DNA from: T3Sed10-241 sp036796255
GTDB lineage: Bacteria > Bacteroidota > Bacteroidia > Flavobacteriales_D > Cryomorphaceae
Assembly: GCA_036796255.1 (NCBI GenBank)
Contig: DAIRDH010000012.1
Location: 1-64,000 of the forward strand
DNA length: 64,000 nt
Direction of reading: 5' to 3'
The notes beneath the pieces were generated by a model, which made no database searches, was not told where the DNA came from, and was given only the letters and a program-made list of their open reading frames with translations. Made by a program: the position numbers and the translations under genes. Numbering within the stretch: position 1 is the stretch's first letter; every line of letters starts with the position of its first letter. Positions 9,157 through 18,628 of this stretch are shown here, one piece after another.

Positions 9157-10716
9157 ATGAACTTTAAATATCTCAAAGACGACCTCCCTGCTTCCCTGGT
9201 CGTTTTTCTCGTAGCCTTGCCTCTTTGTTTAGGAATTGCAGTGGCTTCAGGGGCCTCGCCAATGGCCGGTATTATTTCAGGCATTGTGGGAGGTATAGTT
9301 GTAGGTGCGCTAAGCGGATCCTCGCTCAGTGTGAGTGGACCAGCAGCAGGCCTCACTGCAATTGTGTATACTGCCATTGTATCGATGGAGTCGTATGAAA
9401 TGTTTCTCCTTGCAGTGGTAGTCGCTGGAATTATCCAGGTGATCATGGGCCAACTCAAGGCCGGCATTATTGGCTACTACTTTCCCAATGCCGTTATTAA
9501 AGGTATGCTCGCCGCCATTGGCCTGATTCTGATCTTAAAGCAAATTCCTCATGCCGTGGGCTATCACGCCGACTTCGAAGGTGATTTGGCGTTTAAGACC
9601 GGGGATGATGAGAATACATTTACCCAAATCATTACGGCTTTGCGCAATAGCGATATGGGAGCTATCATTATTTCGGTAAGCTCGTTATTGGTTCTTATCC
9701 TCTTCGAACAGCCAAAAATGAAACAATTTGGTTTGTTCAAAATATTGCCGGGTGCTCTTTTTGCCGTGCTTACCGGTGTTGGAATCAACGCATTGTTCAT
9801 GGCCTATGCACCCCAACTCACTTTGTATGGACCTCAGCTCGTGCAAGTTCCTGTCAACGACACTATCAGTGGTTTTTTGGGGGAGTTTACTCTGCCTGAC
9901 TTCAGTAAATTTACAGAACCGGCCGTATACGTCACAGGTTTCACCATTGCGTTGGTAGCAAGTATAGAAAGCCTTTTAAGCCTTGAGGCCTCTGATAAAC
10001 TTGACCCTTTGAAGCGGGTGAGTCCGCCCAGCCGTGAACTGGGTGCGCAAGGCATTGGGAATATTGTGGCGGGTCTGCTTGGAGGGATACCTGTTACTGC
10101 AGTAATCGTGCGCAGTTCAGCCAATATCAACTCAGGCGGAAAGTCAAAGATGAGTGCCATTTTGCATGGAATCTGGCTTTTGCTGTCGTTGCTCTTTTTG
10201 GCTAAACTGCTCAACTATATTCCACTTTCCTGCCTCGCAGCGATCTTGTTGCTTATTGGTTACAAGCTGGCGAGCCCTAGCCTGTTTAAAGCAAAGTATA
10301 AAAAAGGAAAGATGCGATTCATTCCATTTATTGTGACCATTGTTGCTATTCTATTTACCGATTTACTCATTGGAATCGGCATTGGTATGGTGGTCGGAAT
10401 TTTCTTTATTCTCAAAAGTAACGTAACGCGGTGTCTTGAAATTGAAGAGGTTGGTGATCGTATTGAAATTAGATTCCTGAAAGATGTTTCATTTATTCAT
10501 AAGGCACAGGTGCTAAAGGCGCTTAGCACCATCCCTTCGGGAGCGCATGTGCATATCGACGCCCGCAAAGCCGACTTTGTAGACCTGGATATTGCGGAGG
10601 CGATAGATAATTTTGCGGATGTTAGCCGAGACCGGCAAATAACAGTGAGTGTTCAGGATATTGTTCATATGAAGCCCAGCGATAACCGGTTTAAGCACAC
10701 CAATGTTCAGTCATAA
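9157..10716 (+). CDS. SulP family inorganic anion transporter
   Basis: A 519-residue inner-membrane protein. The first 440 residues hold the SLC26/SulP core: LPASLVVFLVALPLCLGIAVASG at the start, GSSLSVSGPAAGLTAIVY (the substrate-site region of TM3) and many further helices. The last 80 residues form a STAS-like cytosolic domain (IRFLKDVSFIHKAQVL ... HVHIDARKADFVDLD). Relatives move sulfate or bicarbonate, often with Na+ or H+; no carbonic anhydrase or sulfate-assimilation gene lies nearby, so the substrate is open. The tsaC gene starts 22 nt after the stop codon, consistent with cotranscription. Confidence 0.93.
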   Translation: MNFKYLKDDLPASLVVFLVALPLCLGIAVASGASPMAGIISGIVGGIVVGALSGSSLSVSGPAAGLTAIVYTAIVSMESYEMFLLAVVVAGIIQVIMGQLKAGIIGYYFPNAVIKGMLAAIGLILILKQIPHAVGYHADFEGDLAFKTGDDENTFTQIITALRNSDMGAIIISVSSLLVLILFEQPKMKQFGLFKILPGALFAVLTGVGINALFMAYAPQLTLYGPQLVQVPVNDTISGFLGEFTLPDFSKFTEPAVYVTGFTIALVASIESLLSLEASDKLDPLKRVSPPSRELGAQGIGNIVAGLLGGIPVTAVIVRSSANINSGGKSKMSAILHGIWLLLSLLFLAKLLNYIPLSCLAAILLLIGYKLASPSLFKAKYKKGKMRFIPFIVTIVAILFTDLLIGIGIGMVVGIFFILKSNVTRCLEIEEVGDRIEIRFLKDVSFIHKAQVLKALSTIPSGAHVHIDARKADFVDLDIAEAIDNFADVSRDRQITVSVQDIVHMKPSDNRFKHTNVQS

Positions 10717-10738
10717 TTGCTGACTACACTCCTTTATT

Positions 10739-11701
10739 ATGGCGCAAATAGGCAAGGATCTTCAAGAAGCGGCAGCAGTGCTGAGGCGAGGTGGACTTGT
10801 GGCCATTCCCACGGAAACGGTCTACGGCCTTGCGGCAAATGCCCTTGACCCGGCAGCGGTGGTGCGCATCTTTGAAGCCAAAGGCCGGCCCCATTTTGAC
10901 CCGCTTATAGTGCACTTACCCTCGGTGACCCAGGTAAACACTTATGCTTTATCATTTCCTCCAAAGGCGCGACAACTGGCCAGTACCTTCTGGCCTGGCC
11001 CGCTCACGCTTGTAATGCCTAAGCGAGAAATCATTCCAGATATCGTGAGCTCCGGGCTTGCCACTGTGGGCTTGCGTGTGCCGCAGCATAAGCTTACACA
11101 GCGCTTGCTCTCCTCGCTTGATTTTCCGTTGGCAGCACCCAGCGCCAACCCTTTTGGATACATCAGCCCCACAACAGCTGCGCATGTGCAAGCACAACTC
11201 GGCGATAAGGTTGATTACATACTCGATGGTGGCGCCTGCTCGGTGGGCCTCGAGTCGACCATTGTAGGGTTTGAAGGTGAGGAAGCGAGAATTTTGCGTC
11301 TCGGGGGCATCACTTTAGAAGAAATAGAGCAATGCATCGGCAAGGTAGCGCTCAACAATGAAAGCAGCTCGAGCCCGGCTGCTCCGGGAATGCTTCTCTC
11401 CCACTACGCACCGGCGAAGCCACTCATTTTTGGAGAAATTCCAAAGCTGTTGGCTCAATCGCAGGGTAAAAAAATAGCTGTTTTGGCCCTTCAAAATTTG
11501 CATGGCCAGCCAGGGATAGCCCTGAGCCCCAAAGGTGATCTTTCAGAAGCTGCACAAAATCTGTTTGCAGCAATGCGCACCCTCGACGCCATGGAGGGAG
11601 ATGTGATTTTGGCAGAGCCAATGCCACAGAGGGGCCTCGGTATGGCCATCAACGACCGACTCGGTAGGGCTGCATATGCGCAACCTGATAACCTTATTTG
11701 A
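10739..11701 (+). CDS. tsaC: L-threonylcarbamoyladenylate synthase, Sua5 long form
   Basis: A 320-residue enzyme that makes threonylcarbamoyl-AMP from Thr, bicarbonate and ATP, the first step of tRNA t6A37 synthesis. The YrdC/TsaC domain fills residues 1-190: PTETVYGLAANA (21-32), the KGRPHFDPL (45-53) basic motif and PSANPFGYISPT (about 136-147). The C-terminal extension with SHYAPAKP (about 222-229) is the Sua5 domain with its linker, so this is the long version, not the short TsaC of E. coli. It probably shares a transcript with the SulP gene. Its last 8 nt overlap the oppositely oriented oxidase gene. Confidence 0.95.
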   Translation: MAQIGKDLQEAAAVLRRGGLVAIPTETVYGLAANALDPAAVVRIFEAKGRPHFDPLIVHLPSVTQVNTYALSFPPKARQLASTFWPGPLTLVMPKREIIPDIVSSGLATVGLRVPQHKLTQRLLSSLDFPLAAPSANPFGYISPTTAAHVQAQLGDKVDYILDGGACSVGLESTIVGFEGEEARILRLGGITLEEIEQCIGKVALNNESSSSPAAPGMLLSHYAPAKPLIFGEIPKLLAQSQGKKIAVLALQNLHGQPGIALSPKGDLSEAAQNLFAAMRTLDAMEGDVILAEPMPQRGLGMAINDRLGRAAYAQPDNLI

Positions 11702-14612
11702 GCGCCCTGAGCAAAACCTGCGCAGGATGCAGGGCCTTTCTGTCTACGCCATCAGCCAATTGATGCCGACAGCTGGTACCTGCGGCCACCACTATAGCGG
11801 CCTTGTCAAGCTTCCGCACATGTGGATACAGCACCATATTGCCAATTTGCTGGCTCAACGCAAAGTGCTCAGCCTCATATCCAAAACTGCCCGCCATACC
11901 ACAACAGCCGGATGGGATTACCGTAACGCGGTAGTTCTTGGGCAAGCCCAGAAGCAGCTTGCTGTACTTCACATGCGAAAGCGTCTTTTGGTGGCAGTGT
12001 TGATGCAGGTGAATCTCTTTGCTTTCTTCATGAAACTGACTTGCATCAATCTTTCCACCTTCCGCCTCCGCAGCCAGAAATTCCTCAAGGGTAAAGCATC
12101 GCTGAGCAATATCAGCAATGGCTTTCTTTTCATCCCCTTTGAAAAGCTTTTGCAAATCGTCGCGAAAGCCGAGTATCGCGGAAGGCTCGAGACCCACGAT
12201 AGGCAATCCCTCAAGGGAGGGCTCACTGAGCTTCCTGACACTGCGCTGCACTATACGCTTGGCTTCTGGAAGCATCGCTTTGGACATATATGCCCGGCCT
12301 GATGGAGTGTAAACAGGAACAAAGGTATAGCCCAGCTTTTGCAGCAAAGCGCCGGCATCTGCGGCAATGTGTGCGTCCTGGTATTGGGTAAATTCGTCAA
12401 TGTACAATACCAGCGCTGGCTTGCCTTTTCCCCGGTATTTTCGGAGTTTGCTCACAGCCCTCTTTGCCGAGAAGGCCGGTATGCTGCGCTCAGGTGCAAT
12501 GTCCATAAATTTCTTAAAAGGTTGAGACATTAGCTTACTACCCGTCAACCTATTGACCAGGGGAGCAAAAGTGGAAGCCCATGGGGCACTGCGGTGAAAG
12601 TGCCCGAAAAAACGCGTCCTGCGCGAAAATCCGTTGCGCACCTGGTAATGGTAATCGGCCTCGGCCTTGAGGCTGGCCATATCCACACTGCTGGGGCACT
12701 CGCGCTTGCAGGCTTTGCAACTTAAGCAAAGATCGAGCACTTTGTGTAGCTCATCACTGCCCCATGGAAAGGCAGGATTTCCCTGCCGCGTGAGGGTTTC
12801 CCGAAGCATATTGGCCCGGGCCCTCGTGCTGTCGGCCTCTTGGAGTGTGGCCTGGTAACTCGGACACATGGTGCCACCCGCCGCATGGGGCTTAAGGCAA
12901 TCACCTGACCCATTGCAGGCTTCGGCAGCGAGAAGGGCATTTCCCTTTTCGGAAAAATCGAGGAAAGTCGAAGCATTAAAAGCCCGCTGGCCCGCAGTGT
13001 AGCGAAAATCGGCATCCATGGGTTCGGGCGAAACGATGTTGCCGGGATTGAATATATTTTGGGGATCCCATACCGACTTGATTTCCTTGAGCAAAGCATA
13101 ATTGGCCTCGCCTATTACCTTGGGAATGAATTCTGAGCGGGCACGTCCGTCACCATGTTCGCCACTCAAGGAGCCACCGTACTGCGCTACCAAATCGGCA
13201 GAGGCCTCACCAATGGCCCGAAACTGGGCTTGTCCCTCAGCGGTCTTCAGGTTGAGCACTGGCCGCACATGAAGCTCGCCTGCGCCGGCATGGGCATAGT
13301 ATACCGCCCTCTGCCCAAATGCTGCCATCATACTTTCAAAATCGGCGATGTACTCAGGCAGGTCACCCAGCTCTACAGCTGTATCTTCAACAAATGCCAG
13401 CGGCTTGGCGTCGCCTTTCATATTGCTCAAGACTCCAAGGCCAGCTGCCCGCAGATCCCAAACCCTGGAGGTATCGGGTGGGTAAATCACTGGATAAGCG
13501 TGACCGAGGTTCTTTGCGCTAAGACTTTGTATCAACTCCAGTGTGGTTTTATCAAGCCCAGATTTATCATCGGCCCGCATTTCAACAGCGAGAATGGCTC
13601 CGGGGTCGCCCTCGAGAAAAAATCGATTTTCAGCCTGTGCGATATTGTCTTTGGTGCAGTCGAGAATGACCTTGTCCATGAGCTCGCAAGCGTAGGGATT
13701 GTGCTTCATAATCTCTACCGTGGCTCGCATGGCCTCGTGAACGCTCTCAAAATGGGCGCAGACCACCGCTTCATGCACCGGTGGGAAAAGATCGAGTCTG
13801 AGCTTTACCTCAGCCAGAAGGCCCAATGTGCCCTCGGCACCGGTAAACAAGGTGGCGAGATTGATTGGTGGCCCTCCCGGGTTAAACGGCGCCTGGTAAA
13901 GAAGGGCATCGACCGCGTAGCCCGTATTTCGTCGGTGTATGGATGCCTTTGGATACCCACTGCGAATGGCGGCGGCGACTTCAGGTTCCTGAAGCCGATC
14001 GATAAGGTGATGGTATATCTTTGCTTCCAGTGTATCCTTTGCCAGAAGGGCCACAAGTCCTTCTGGCGATTTTGGGCCGAGTGTAACCATACTCCCATCG
14101 CAAAGCAACACTTTGGCCTCTATGACTTTATCTCGGGTCACACCGTAGCGTATGGAGGTGGTGCCACTAGAATTGTTGCCCACCATACCGCCCATCATGC
14201 AGCGGCTGGCGGTGGAAGTATTTGGTGAAAACCAGAGTCCGTGCGGTTTTAAATGTCGGTTGAGTTCATCGCGAATTACACCCGGCTGCACACGAACCCA
14301 CCTTTCCTGCGCATTCAATTCGAGAATCTCTGTGAAGTGCACTGAAAAATCGACTACAACTCCTTTGCCTATCGCCTGCCCGGCAAGAGAGGTGCCGGCT
14401 GTGCGTGGCACAAGGGAAATTTTATGTGCTGAAGCAAAGTGGATCAAAGCGACCAAGTCGTCCACACCCGCAGGTTCGGCCACTGCCAGCGGTAATTTAC
14501 GGTATACGGAGGCATCCGTTGCGTACAAAATGCGGCTCGCTCGGTCGGTGAGCAAACGGCCTTTCATTTTTGCGGCAAGCGCCTCGAATGGCAGGTTACT
14601 GGGTGAAATCAT
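11694..14612 (-). CDS. FAD-linked oxidase with Fe-S and CCG domains (D-lactate/glycolate dehydrogenase-like)
   Basis: A 972-residue fused flavo-iron-sulfur protein. In order: a PCMH FAD-binding domain (VPRTAGTSLAGQAIG; GGMVGNNSSGTTSIRYG), a FAD-oxidase C-terminal domain with GGSLSGEHGDGRARSE, a 4Fe-4S ferredoxin-like domain with two Cys clusters (CNGSGDCLKP..TMCPSY; CLSCKACKRECPSSV) and a C-terminal cysteine-rich CCG unit (SGCCGMAGSFGYE). This joins in one chain what GlcD, GlcF or LldE-like subunits do separately; D-lactate or another 2-hydroxyacid is the likely substrate, with electrons passed to quinone. The start was moved to ATG 14612 (ISPSNLPFEALAAKM follows); the longer ORF adds an unrelated hydrophobic leader that overlaps the proC promoter region. 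Confidence 0.9.
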   Translation of the reverse strand: MISPSNLPFEALAAKMKGRLLTDRASRILYATDASVYRKLPLAVAEPAGVDDLVALIHFASAHKISLVPRTAGTSLAGQAIGKGVVVDFSVHFTEILELNAQERWVRVQPGVIRDELNRHLKPHGLWFSPNTSTASRCMMGGMVGNNSSGTTSIRYGVTRDKVIEAKVLLCDGSMVTLGPKSPEGLVALLAKDTLEAKIYHHLIDRLQEPEVAAAIRSGYPKASIHRRNTGYAVDALLYQAPFNPGGPPINLATLFTGAEGTLGLLAEVKLRLDLFPPVHEAVVCAHFESVHEAMRATVEIMKHNPYACELMDKVILDCTKDNIAQAENRFFLEGDPGAILAVEMRADDKSGLDKTTLELIQSLSAKNLGHAYPVIYPPDTSRVWDLRAAGLGVLSNMKGDAKPLAFVEDTAVELGDLPEYIADFESMMAAFGQRAVYYAHAGAGELHVRPVLNLKTAEGQAQFRAIGEASADLVAQYGGSLSGEHGDGRARSEFIPKVIGEANYALLKEIKSVWDPQNIFNPGNIVSPEPMDADFRYTAGQRAFNASTFLDFSEKGNALLAAEACNGSGDCLKPHAAGGTMCPSYQATLQEADSTRARANMLRETLTRQGNPAFPWGSDELHKVLDLCLSCKACKRECPSSVDMASLKAEADYHYQVRNGFSRRTRFFGHFHRSAPWASTFAPLVNRLTGSKLMSQPFKKFMDIAPERSIPAFSAKRAVSKLRKYRGKGKPALVLYIDEFTQYQDAHIAADAGALLQKLGYTFVPVYTPSGRAYMSKAMLPEAKRIVQRSVRKLSEPSLEGLPIVGLEPSAILGFRDDLQKLFKGDEKKAIADIAQRCFTLEEFLAAEAEGGKIDASQFHEESKEIHLHQHCHQKTLSHVKYSKLLLGLPKNYRVTVIPSGCCGMAGSFGYEAEHFALSQQIGNMVLYPHVRKLDKAAIVVAAGTSCRHQLADGVDRKALHPAQVLLRALK

Positions 14613-14741
14613 TGTGTGAAAGTAAACATTCAGTGTGCTCCGTTTGGGTACAAAAATGAAAAAGAAGAACAGCCCAAAGTGTAAAATGTGTAAAATCACA
14701 TTGAATTGTGCTTTCATATTGATCGATGCGCTTATAGCTCC

Positions 14742-14749
14742 TATCTTCG
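14742..14749 (+). promoter_or_regulatory. Probable -7 box for proC
   Basis: TATCTTCG matches TAnnTTTG at seven of eight positions, 16 nt before the proC ATG at 14766. Confidence 0.35.
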
Positions 14750-14765
14750 GGCAAACTTTATAAGA

Positions 14766-15566
14766 ATGAATAAAGACATTTCTGTGGCCATCCTGGGATG
14801 CGGAAACCTTGGATTGGCTTTGGCCAATGGACTGGTTGATGCAGGCTTACCATCCGGAAATATTACAGCCACGCGACGCCACGTTGCCGGACTTCAATCC
14901 TTACACGATCGCGGTGTGTACACTGGAAGCGACAACAAAGCCGCCGTTGAAAACAGGAAGATCATCATTTTAGCAGTAAAACCTTACAATGTAGACAAGA
15001 TCCTTGCGGAAATAAAAGATGCGATAGATCCGGAATTTCACATTGTGGTCTCCGTAGCTACCGGCATTAGCAATACACACATAGCTGCTCTACTGCCGGC
15101 GGGCACTCCGCTGTTCAGAGCCATGCCCAACACTGCAGCCGATGTAAAGCAATCACTCACATGCATCAGCTATATGCAAGCCAACCCGGCACATGTTGAA
15201 ATGATCGAAGAGGTATTCAGCGCTCTGGGCAGGGTGATCTTCATTGCGGAAGAACTTATGGAAGCTGCTACCGTGATGGGCGCATGCGGTATTGCATACG
15301 TGATGCGTTTTATTCGTGCCATGGTGCAGGGCGGAATTGAAATAGGCTTTGACTCGAAAACAGCAGGCGCCATCGTGCAGCAAACGGTACTGGGAGCCGC
15401 AGCCTTACTTATTGAACGGGGGGCCCATCCCGAGAGCGAAATCGATAAAGTTACCACTCCCAAGGGTTGCACAATTACCGGACTCAACGAAATGGAGCAC
15501 AATGGCTTCAGCTCTTCCTTGATCAAAGGAATTGTGGCGAGTTACGAGAAAATTATACCCGAGTGA
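14766..15566 (+). CDS. proC: Pyrroline-5-carboxylate reductase
   Basis: A 266-residue NAD(P)H enzyme that reduces 1-pyrroline-5-carboxylate to proline in the last step of proline synthesis. The N-terminal Rossmann motif is AILGCGNLGLALANGL; the central FRAMPNTAADV matches the family signature RxMPNxP, and the C-terminal dimer domain carries a variant of the P5CR signature (KVTTPKGCTITGLNEME). The ATG at 14766 (NKDISVAIL) was chosen over an upstream in-frame ATG because a -7 box lies at 14742-14749. It is divergent from the FAD oxidase and convergent with the receiver gene. Confidence 0.95.
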   Translation: MNKDISVAILGCGNLGLALANGLVDAGLPSGNITATRRHVAGLQSLHDRGVYTGSDNKAAVENRKIIILAVKPYNVDKILAEIKDAIDPEFHIVVSVATGISNTHIAALLPAGTPLFRAMPNTAADVKQSLTCISYMQANPAHVEMIEEVFSALGRVIFIAEELMEAATVMGACGIAYVMRFIRAMVQGGIEIGFDSKTAGAIVQQTVLGAAALLIERGAHPESEIDKVTTPKGCTITGLNEMEHNGFSSSLIKGIVASYEKIIPE

Positions 15567-15578
15567 ACGCAATAAAAT

Positions 15579-15986
15579 CTAATTGCCCAAGGGCTTGGAC
15601 AGAATTCTGTTCAGCACTCTTTTGCTGATGGGCTTGACGAGAAATCCATTGCAATAAGGATGTGCCTTTGCATTTTGCTCATCTTCCGGGTTGATACTTG
15701 AGCTTAAAACGAATATTTTTGATTCAGCTGATGGGAAGGCCTCAAAAGCATTTAAAGCGTCAAGCACTTCCCATCCCGACTTACCGGGCATATTCAAGTC
15801 CAAAAATACAACTTGGGGTAAGGCTTCTTTTTTTGCTAAAGCCACTTGAAGCTTTTCGAGAAAATCATTGCCGTCAATGCATTCTTTGCAGTCAATGCCA
15901 TCATCTGTCTTGGTCAGCACCATACAAAAAATCATTCGAAAAACAGGATCATCATCGACAATCCACCACTGCCGTTTATTGGGCAT
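15579..15986 (-). CDS. Stand-alone response-regulator receiver protein
   Basis: A 135-residue CheY-like protein with no output domain. It shows the acidic triad (IVDDDPVF, residues 9-16), the phospho-acceptor Asp in VVFLDLNMPGKSGW, the Thr/Ser position in VLSSS and the Lys in LVKPISK. The start at 15986 (PNKRQWWIVDDD) gives the normal receiver N-terminus; the longer ORF adds 36 residues unlike the family. No histidine kinase is in the window. Small receivers of this sort are common in Bacteroidota and often act in phosphorelays with hybrid kinases. Confidence 0.88.
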   Translation of the reverse strand: MPNKRQWWIVDDDPVFRMIFCMVLTKTDDGIDCKECIDGNDFLEKLQVALAKKEALPQVVFLDLNMPGKSGWEVLDALNAFEAFPSAESKIFVLSSSINPEDEQNAKAHPYCNGFLVKPISKRVLNRILSKPLGN

Positions 15987-16365
15987 AATTTGACTTTTCA
16001 ATGTAAACTGGATCCATATTTTATTTAGCCGTGGCAAATGAACAACAAATGACTGCAATTCCTCCGAGAAAAATGAAATCACTTCTCTATCCAAAGTTAA
16101 TCCATGTAAAGCATATCAGAAAGCGCATCCATAATTACCAACTTATCCGTTTTGACCCGCGCTATCATTTAAGGCGATATTGCCTTAAGCGTTTTATATA
16201 CAATTCATTAATCCAATGTTCATAAAATGAATAAAAAGCCTGATGGAATCGCCCAACAAAAGGTTTAAAGTGAGATTTGCCAAAAAAAGCGAAAAATTTA
16301 AAAATTACTTGCTGTGGCACACCGCTTGATGAATTTGGGAAAATGTTCATTAAAAATTAAGGGCC
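15987..16365. other. 379-nt AT-rich intergenic region
   Basis: It separates the receiver gene (minus) from the band-7 gene (plus), so it should hold two divergent promoters. For the band-7 gene, TGAATTTG (16330-16337, seven of eight to TAnnTTTG) lies 17 nt beyond a TTG at 16310-16312. No convincing gene, repeat or RNA was seen in the rest. Confidence 0.5.
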
Positions 16366-17289
16366 ATGAAAAAAACAGCATTTATAGGAATTGGGCTGCT
16401 ATTTATTTTGAGTAGCTGCGCAATCGTAAGACCCGATCAGGTTGGGGTAAAACAAACCATGGGCAAGCTCAGCACCGACGTGAAGCAACCGGGACCCGTG
16501 GCAATCAATCCATTCATTACACGACTCATTCGCGTTCAGGTACAAACGCAAAATTTACTCATAAACGAAGACCTTCCATCGAGGGAGGGACTTACCATCA
16601 GATCAGAAAGCTCAATTCTTTACAGCATCAGGGCCTCACAAGCACCTCAGCTGATACGGGAAACGGGGCTTTTTTACGAACGCGACCTCATACTACCAGT
16701 ATACCGATCGGCAGCAGCTGATATTTGCTCTCAGTACGATGCCAAGGACATGCACAGCGCGCGACGCGGCGAGATAGAACGCGCTATCCAGCAGCGCATG
16801 ATCGAAGTGCTTGACGATCGCGGAGTGATTATAGAAAGCGTGCTATTGAAAAACATCAGGTTACCCGAACGAATTTCAGAATCTATTGAGCGAAAGTTGG
16901 AGTCGGAGCAGGAAGCCATGCGCCTGGCATTCGTAGCCGATCAGCAAAGGCGCGAAATGGAGAGGCAAATCATTCAAGAGGAAGGCCAGAAAGAAATGGC
17001 ACGCATCAGGGCTGAAGGCCAGAGAGATGCCATACTCATTGATGCAGAAGCCAGCGCCGAAGCGGAAATCATGCGCGCAACTGCCGCTGCACGTGCCATT
17101 GAAATAGAAGCAGAAGCCATACAGAAGCGCAACGAAATGCTCAACGCCACGCTCAGCAAAAACATTCTTGACATGAAGCGTGTGGAAGCCTTTGAAAGTA
17201 TAGGCGCTTCACCAAATTCAAAAGTACTCATGCTCGACGGCAAAAGCAGTGTGCTCAATCTATTGGGTGATATGAATGCACTTCCCTAG
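16366..17289 (+). CDS. SPFH/band-7 (prohibitin-like) lipoprotein
   Basis: A 307-residue protein. The N-terminus is a lipoprotein signal with lipobox LSSC (Cys18). Residues about 22-190 form the SPFH/band-7 domain (PDQVGVKQTMGKL; RDLILPVYRSAAADI), and residues about 185-265 form a long charged Ala/Glu-rich helix (EAEIMRATAAARAIEIEAEA) typical of prohibitin and flotillin stalks that assemble into rings. It has lipid attachment instead of the usual membrane helix, which would place the ring in the periplasm. Family members act as scaffolds for proteases or membrane domains; no partner such as NfeD or FtsH lies beside it. Confidence 0.85.
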   Translation: MKKTAFIGIGLLFILSSCAIVRPDQVGVKQTMGKLSTDVKQPGPVAINPFITRLIRVQVQTQNLLINEDLPSREGLTIRSESSILYSIRASQAPQLIRETGLFYERDLILPVYRSAAADICSQYDAKDMHSARRGEIERAIQQRMIEVLDDRGVIIESVLLKNIRLPERISESIERKLESEQEAMRLAFVADQQRREMERQIIQEEGQKEMARIRAEGQRDAILIDAEASAEAEIMRATAAARAIEIEAEAIQKRNEMLNATLSKNILDMKRVEAFESIGASPNSKVLMLDGKSSVLNLLGDMNALP

Positions 17290-17317
17290 CAGTGATTAAA
17301 GTCTATGTGGATCAATC

Positions 17318-17361
17318 CATTCCCGGTGCTCAATCATGGGTACCGGGAATTGGTGCTTTTT
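17318..17361 (+). terminator. Candidate terminator after the band-7 gene
   Basis: A 9-bp perfect stem ATTCCCGGT/ACCGGGAAT (17319-17327 with 17342-17350) with a 14-nt loop; a run of five T follows after a short gap (17356-17360). Confidence 0.45.
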
Positions 17362-17509
17362 ACATCTAAAGAGTTATAGAGACAGTATCTACTGATAATC
17401 ATGTCGATATGTCGAATATGTAAACGGCTCGCAAGCGCCATCACGGCTGAAAACAATACCAGGAACGGAGCGTTTCACAATTCGAATTGGTCTAATCCAC
17501 CCTTCTTGC

Positions 17510-17517
17510 TATTTTTG
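17510..17517 (+). promoter_or_regulatory. -7 promoter box for the PaaE-like reductase
   Basis: TATTTTTG, an exact TAnnTTTG match, 25 nt before the ATG at 17543. Confidence 0.5.
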
Positions 17518-17542
17518 CAGCATTTTAAATTGAGTACAGTCC

Positions 17543-18628
17543 ATGGCGAAGTTCCATCCGCTTAAAATAGAAGACATCCGCCGTGAAACAGCGGATTGCG
17601 TTTCCATCTCTTTTGACATTCCAGACAACCTAAAGGAAGAATTCACTTACAAACAAGGTCAATACCTTACACTTAAAGTCGAGGTAAATGGTGAGTCCTT
17701 GCGCCGAAGTTATTCCGTATGCTCCAGCCCCACAGCCGATACAGATTTGCGCATTGCAGTAAAAGCCATTGAAAATGGACGGGTGAGCGGTAAGCTTAAT
17801 AATGGTATATCCATAGGCGACACTTTGGAGGTAATGCGGCCTATGGGCAATTTTTACGTGGACATGCCTTCCGGCAAAACGCAACACCACGTCGGTTTTG
17901 CTGCAGGAAGCGGTATCACGCCAGTGATGTCTTTGCTGAAAACGGCCTTGACGGCAAATGATTCCAATACGTTCACACTATTCTACGGCAATAAAGACCA
18001 AGGCAGTATTATTTTCAAAGATGAGCTGGACGCACTGAAAGCACAATACGGCAACCGACTTCAGGTGATGCATTTGCTGAGCAGGGAAAATACTGCTGAT
18101 CCGCTTTTCAATGGCCGAATCTCTGCTGAAAAGTGCAATGAACTGATGGAGCGCTTTAACAATATAGCCACTGCTGACCATTACTTCCTCTGTGGTCCAT
18201 TTGATATGATTCAAAGCGTGCGCGATGCGCTCAAATCGCGAAACGTTGCTGACGAAAAGGTACACTTTGAGCTATTTACCACTGAAGCGCCTAAAGAATC
18301 AGACGAAATACAAGTTCCCGCTGAAGGAGACGGTAAAACGCCCGTGGCCAAAAGTACGGTTACAGTAATTCTGGACGGTGAAGAAACGGAAGTTGAAGTA
18401 AGTTCAGCCGACAATATTTTGGATGCCATTCTCGATGCTGGCCTCGATGCGCCTTACGCATGCACAGGCGGCTCATGCTGCACCTGCAGGGCCAAAGTAT
18501 TGGAAGGCGCTGCAATTATGGACGTGAATTATGCCCTTACGGAAAAAGAAGTGCAAGATGGGTATATCCTCACGTGCCAATCGCACCCCACTACGCCGAC
18601 CATGACGGTAGATTATGACGCTCCCTGA
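17543..18628 (+). CDS. PaaE/PaaK-like FAD-2Fe-2S ferredoxin reductase
   Basis: A 361-residue electron-transfer protein. It has an FAD-binding beta-barrel with RRSYSVCSS (about 54-62), an NAD(P)-binding domain (GFAAGSGITPVMSLL near 118-132) and a C-terminal plant-type 2Fe-2S domain with ACTGGSCCTCRAKV (C-x4-C-x2-C) and the fourth Cys in ILTCQSHP. This matches the reductase subunit of ring-1,2-phenylacetyl-CoA epoxidase, but none of paaABCD lies nearby, so it may serve another oxygenase or desaturase. Bacteroidota often keep such an orphan reductase. It is a single-gene unit with its own promoter. Confidence 0.88.
   Translation: MAKFHPLKIEDIRRETADCVSISFDIPDNLKEEFTYKQGQYLTLKVEVNGESLRRSYSVCSSPTADTDLRIAVKAIENGRVSGKLNNGISIGDTLEVMRPMGNFYVDMPSGKTQHHVGFAAGSGITPVMSLLKTALTANDSNTFTLFYGNKDQGSIIFKDELDALKAQYGNRLQVMHLLSRENTADPLFNGRISAEKCNELMERFNNIATADHYFLCGPFDMIQSVRDALKSRNVADEKVHFELFTTEAPKESDEIQVPAEGDGKTPVAKSTVTVILDGEETEVEVSSADNILDAILDAGLDAPYACTGGSCCTCRAKVLEGAAIMDVNYALTEKEVQDGYILTCQSHPTTPTMTVDYDAP

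Noticed and set aside
13155..14228. 357-residue plus-strand frame opposite the FAD oxidase gene
   Set aside because: It is an antisense shadow: the minus-strand frame has all the FAD and dehydrogenase motifs, and this product has no domain.
16031..16225. 64-residue open frame between the receiver and band-7 genes
   Set aside because: Short, no signal, no promoter box in register and no recognised family; treated as non-coding.
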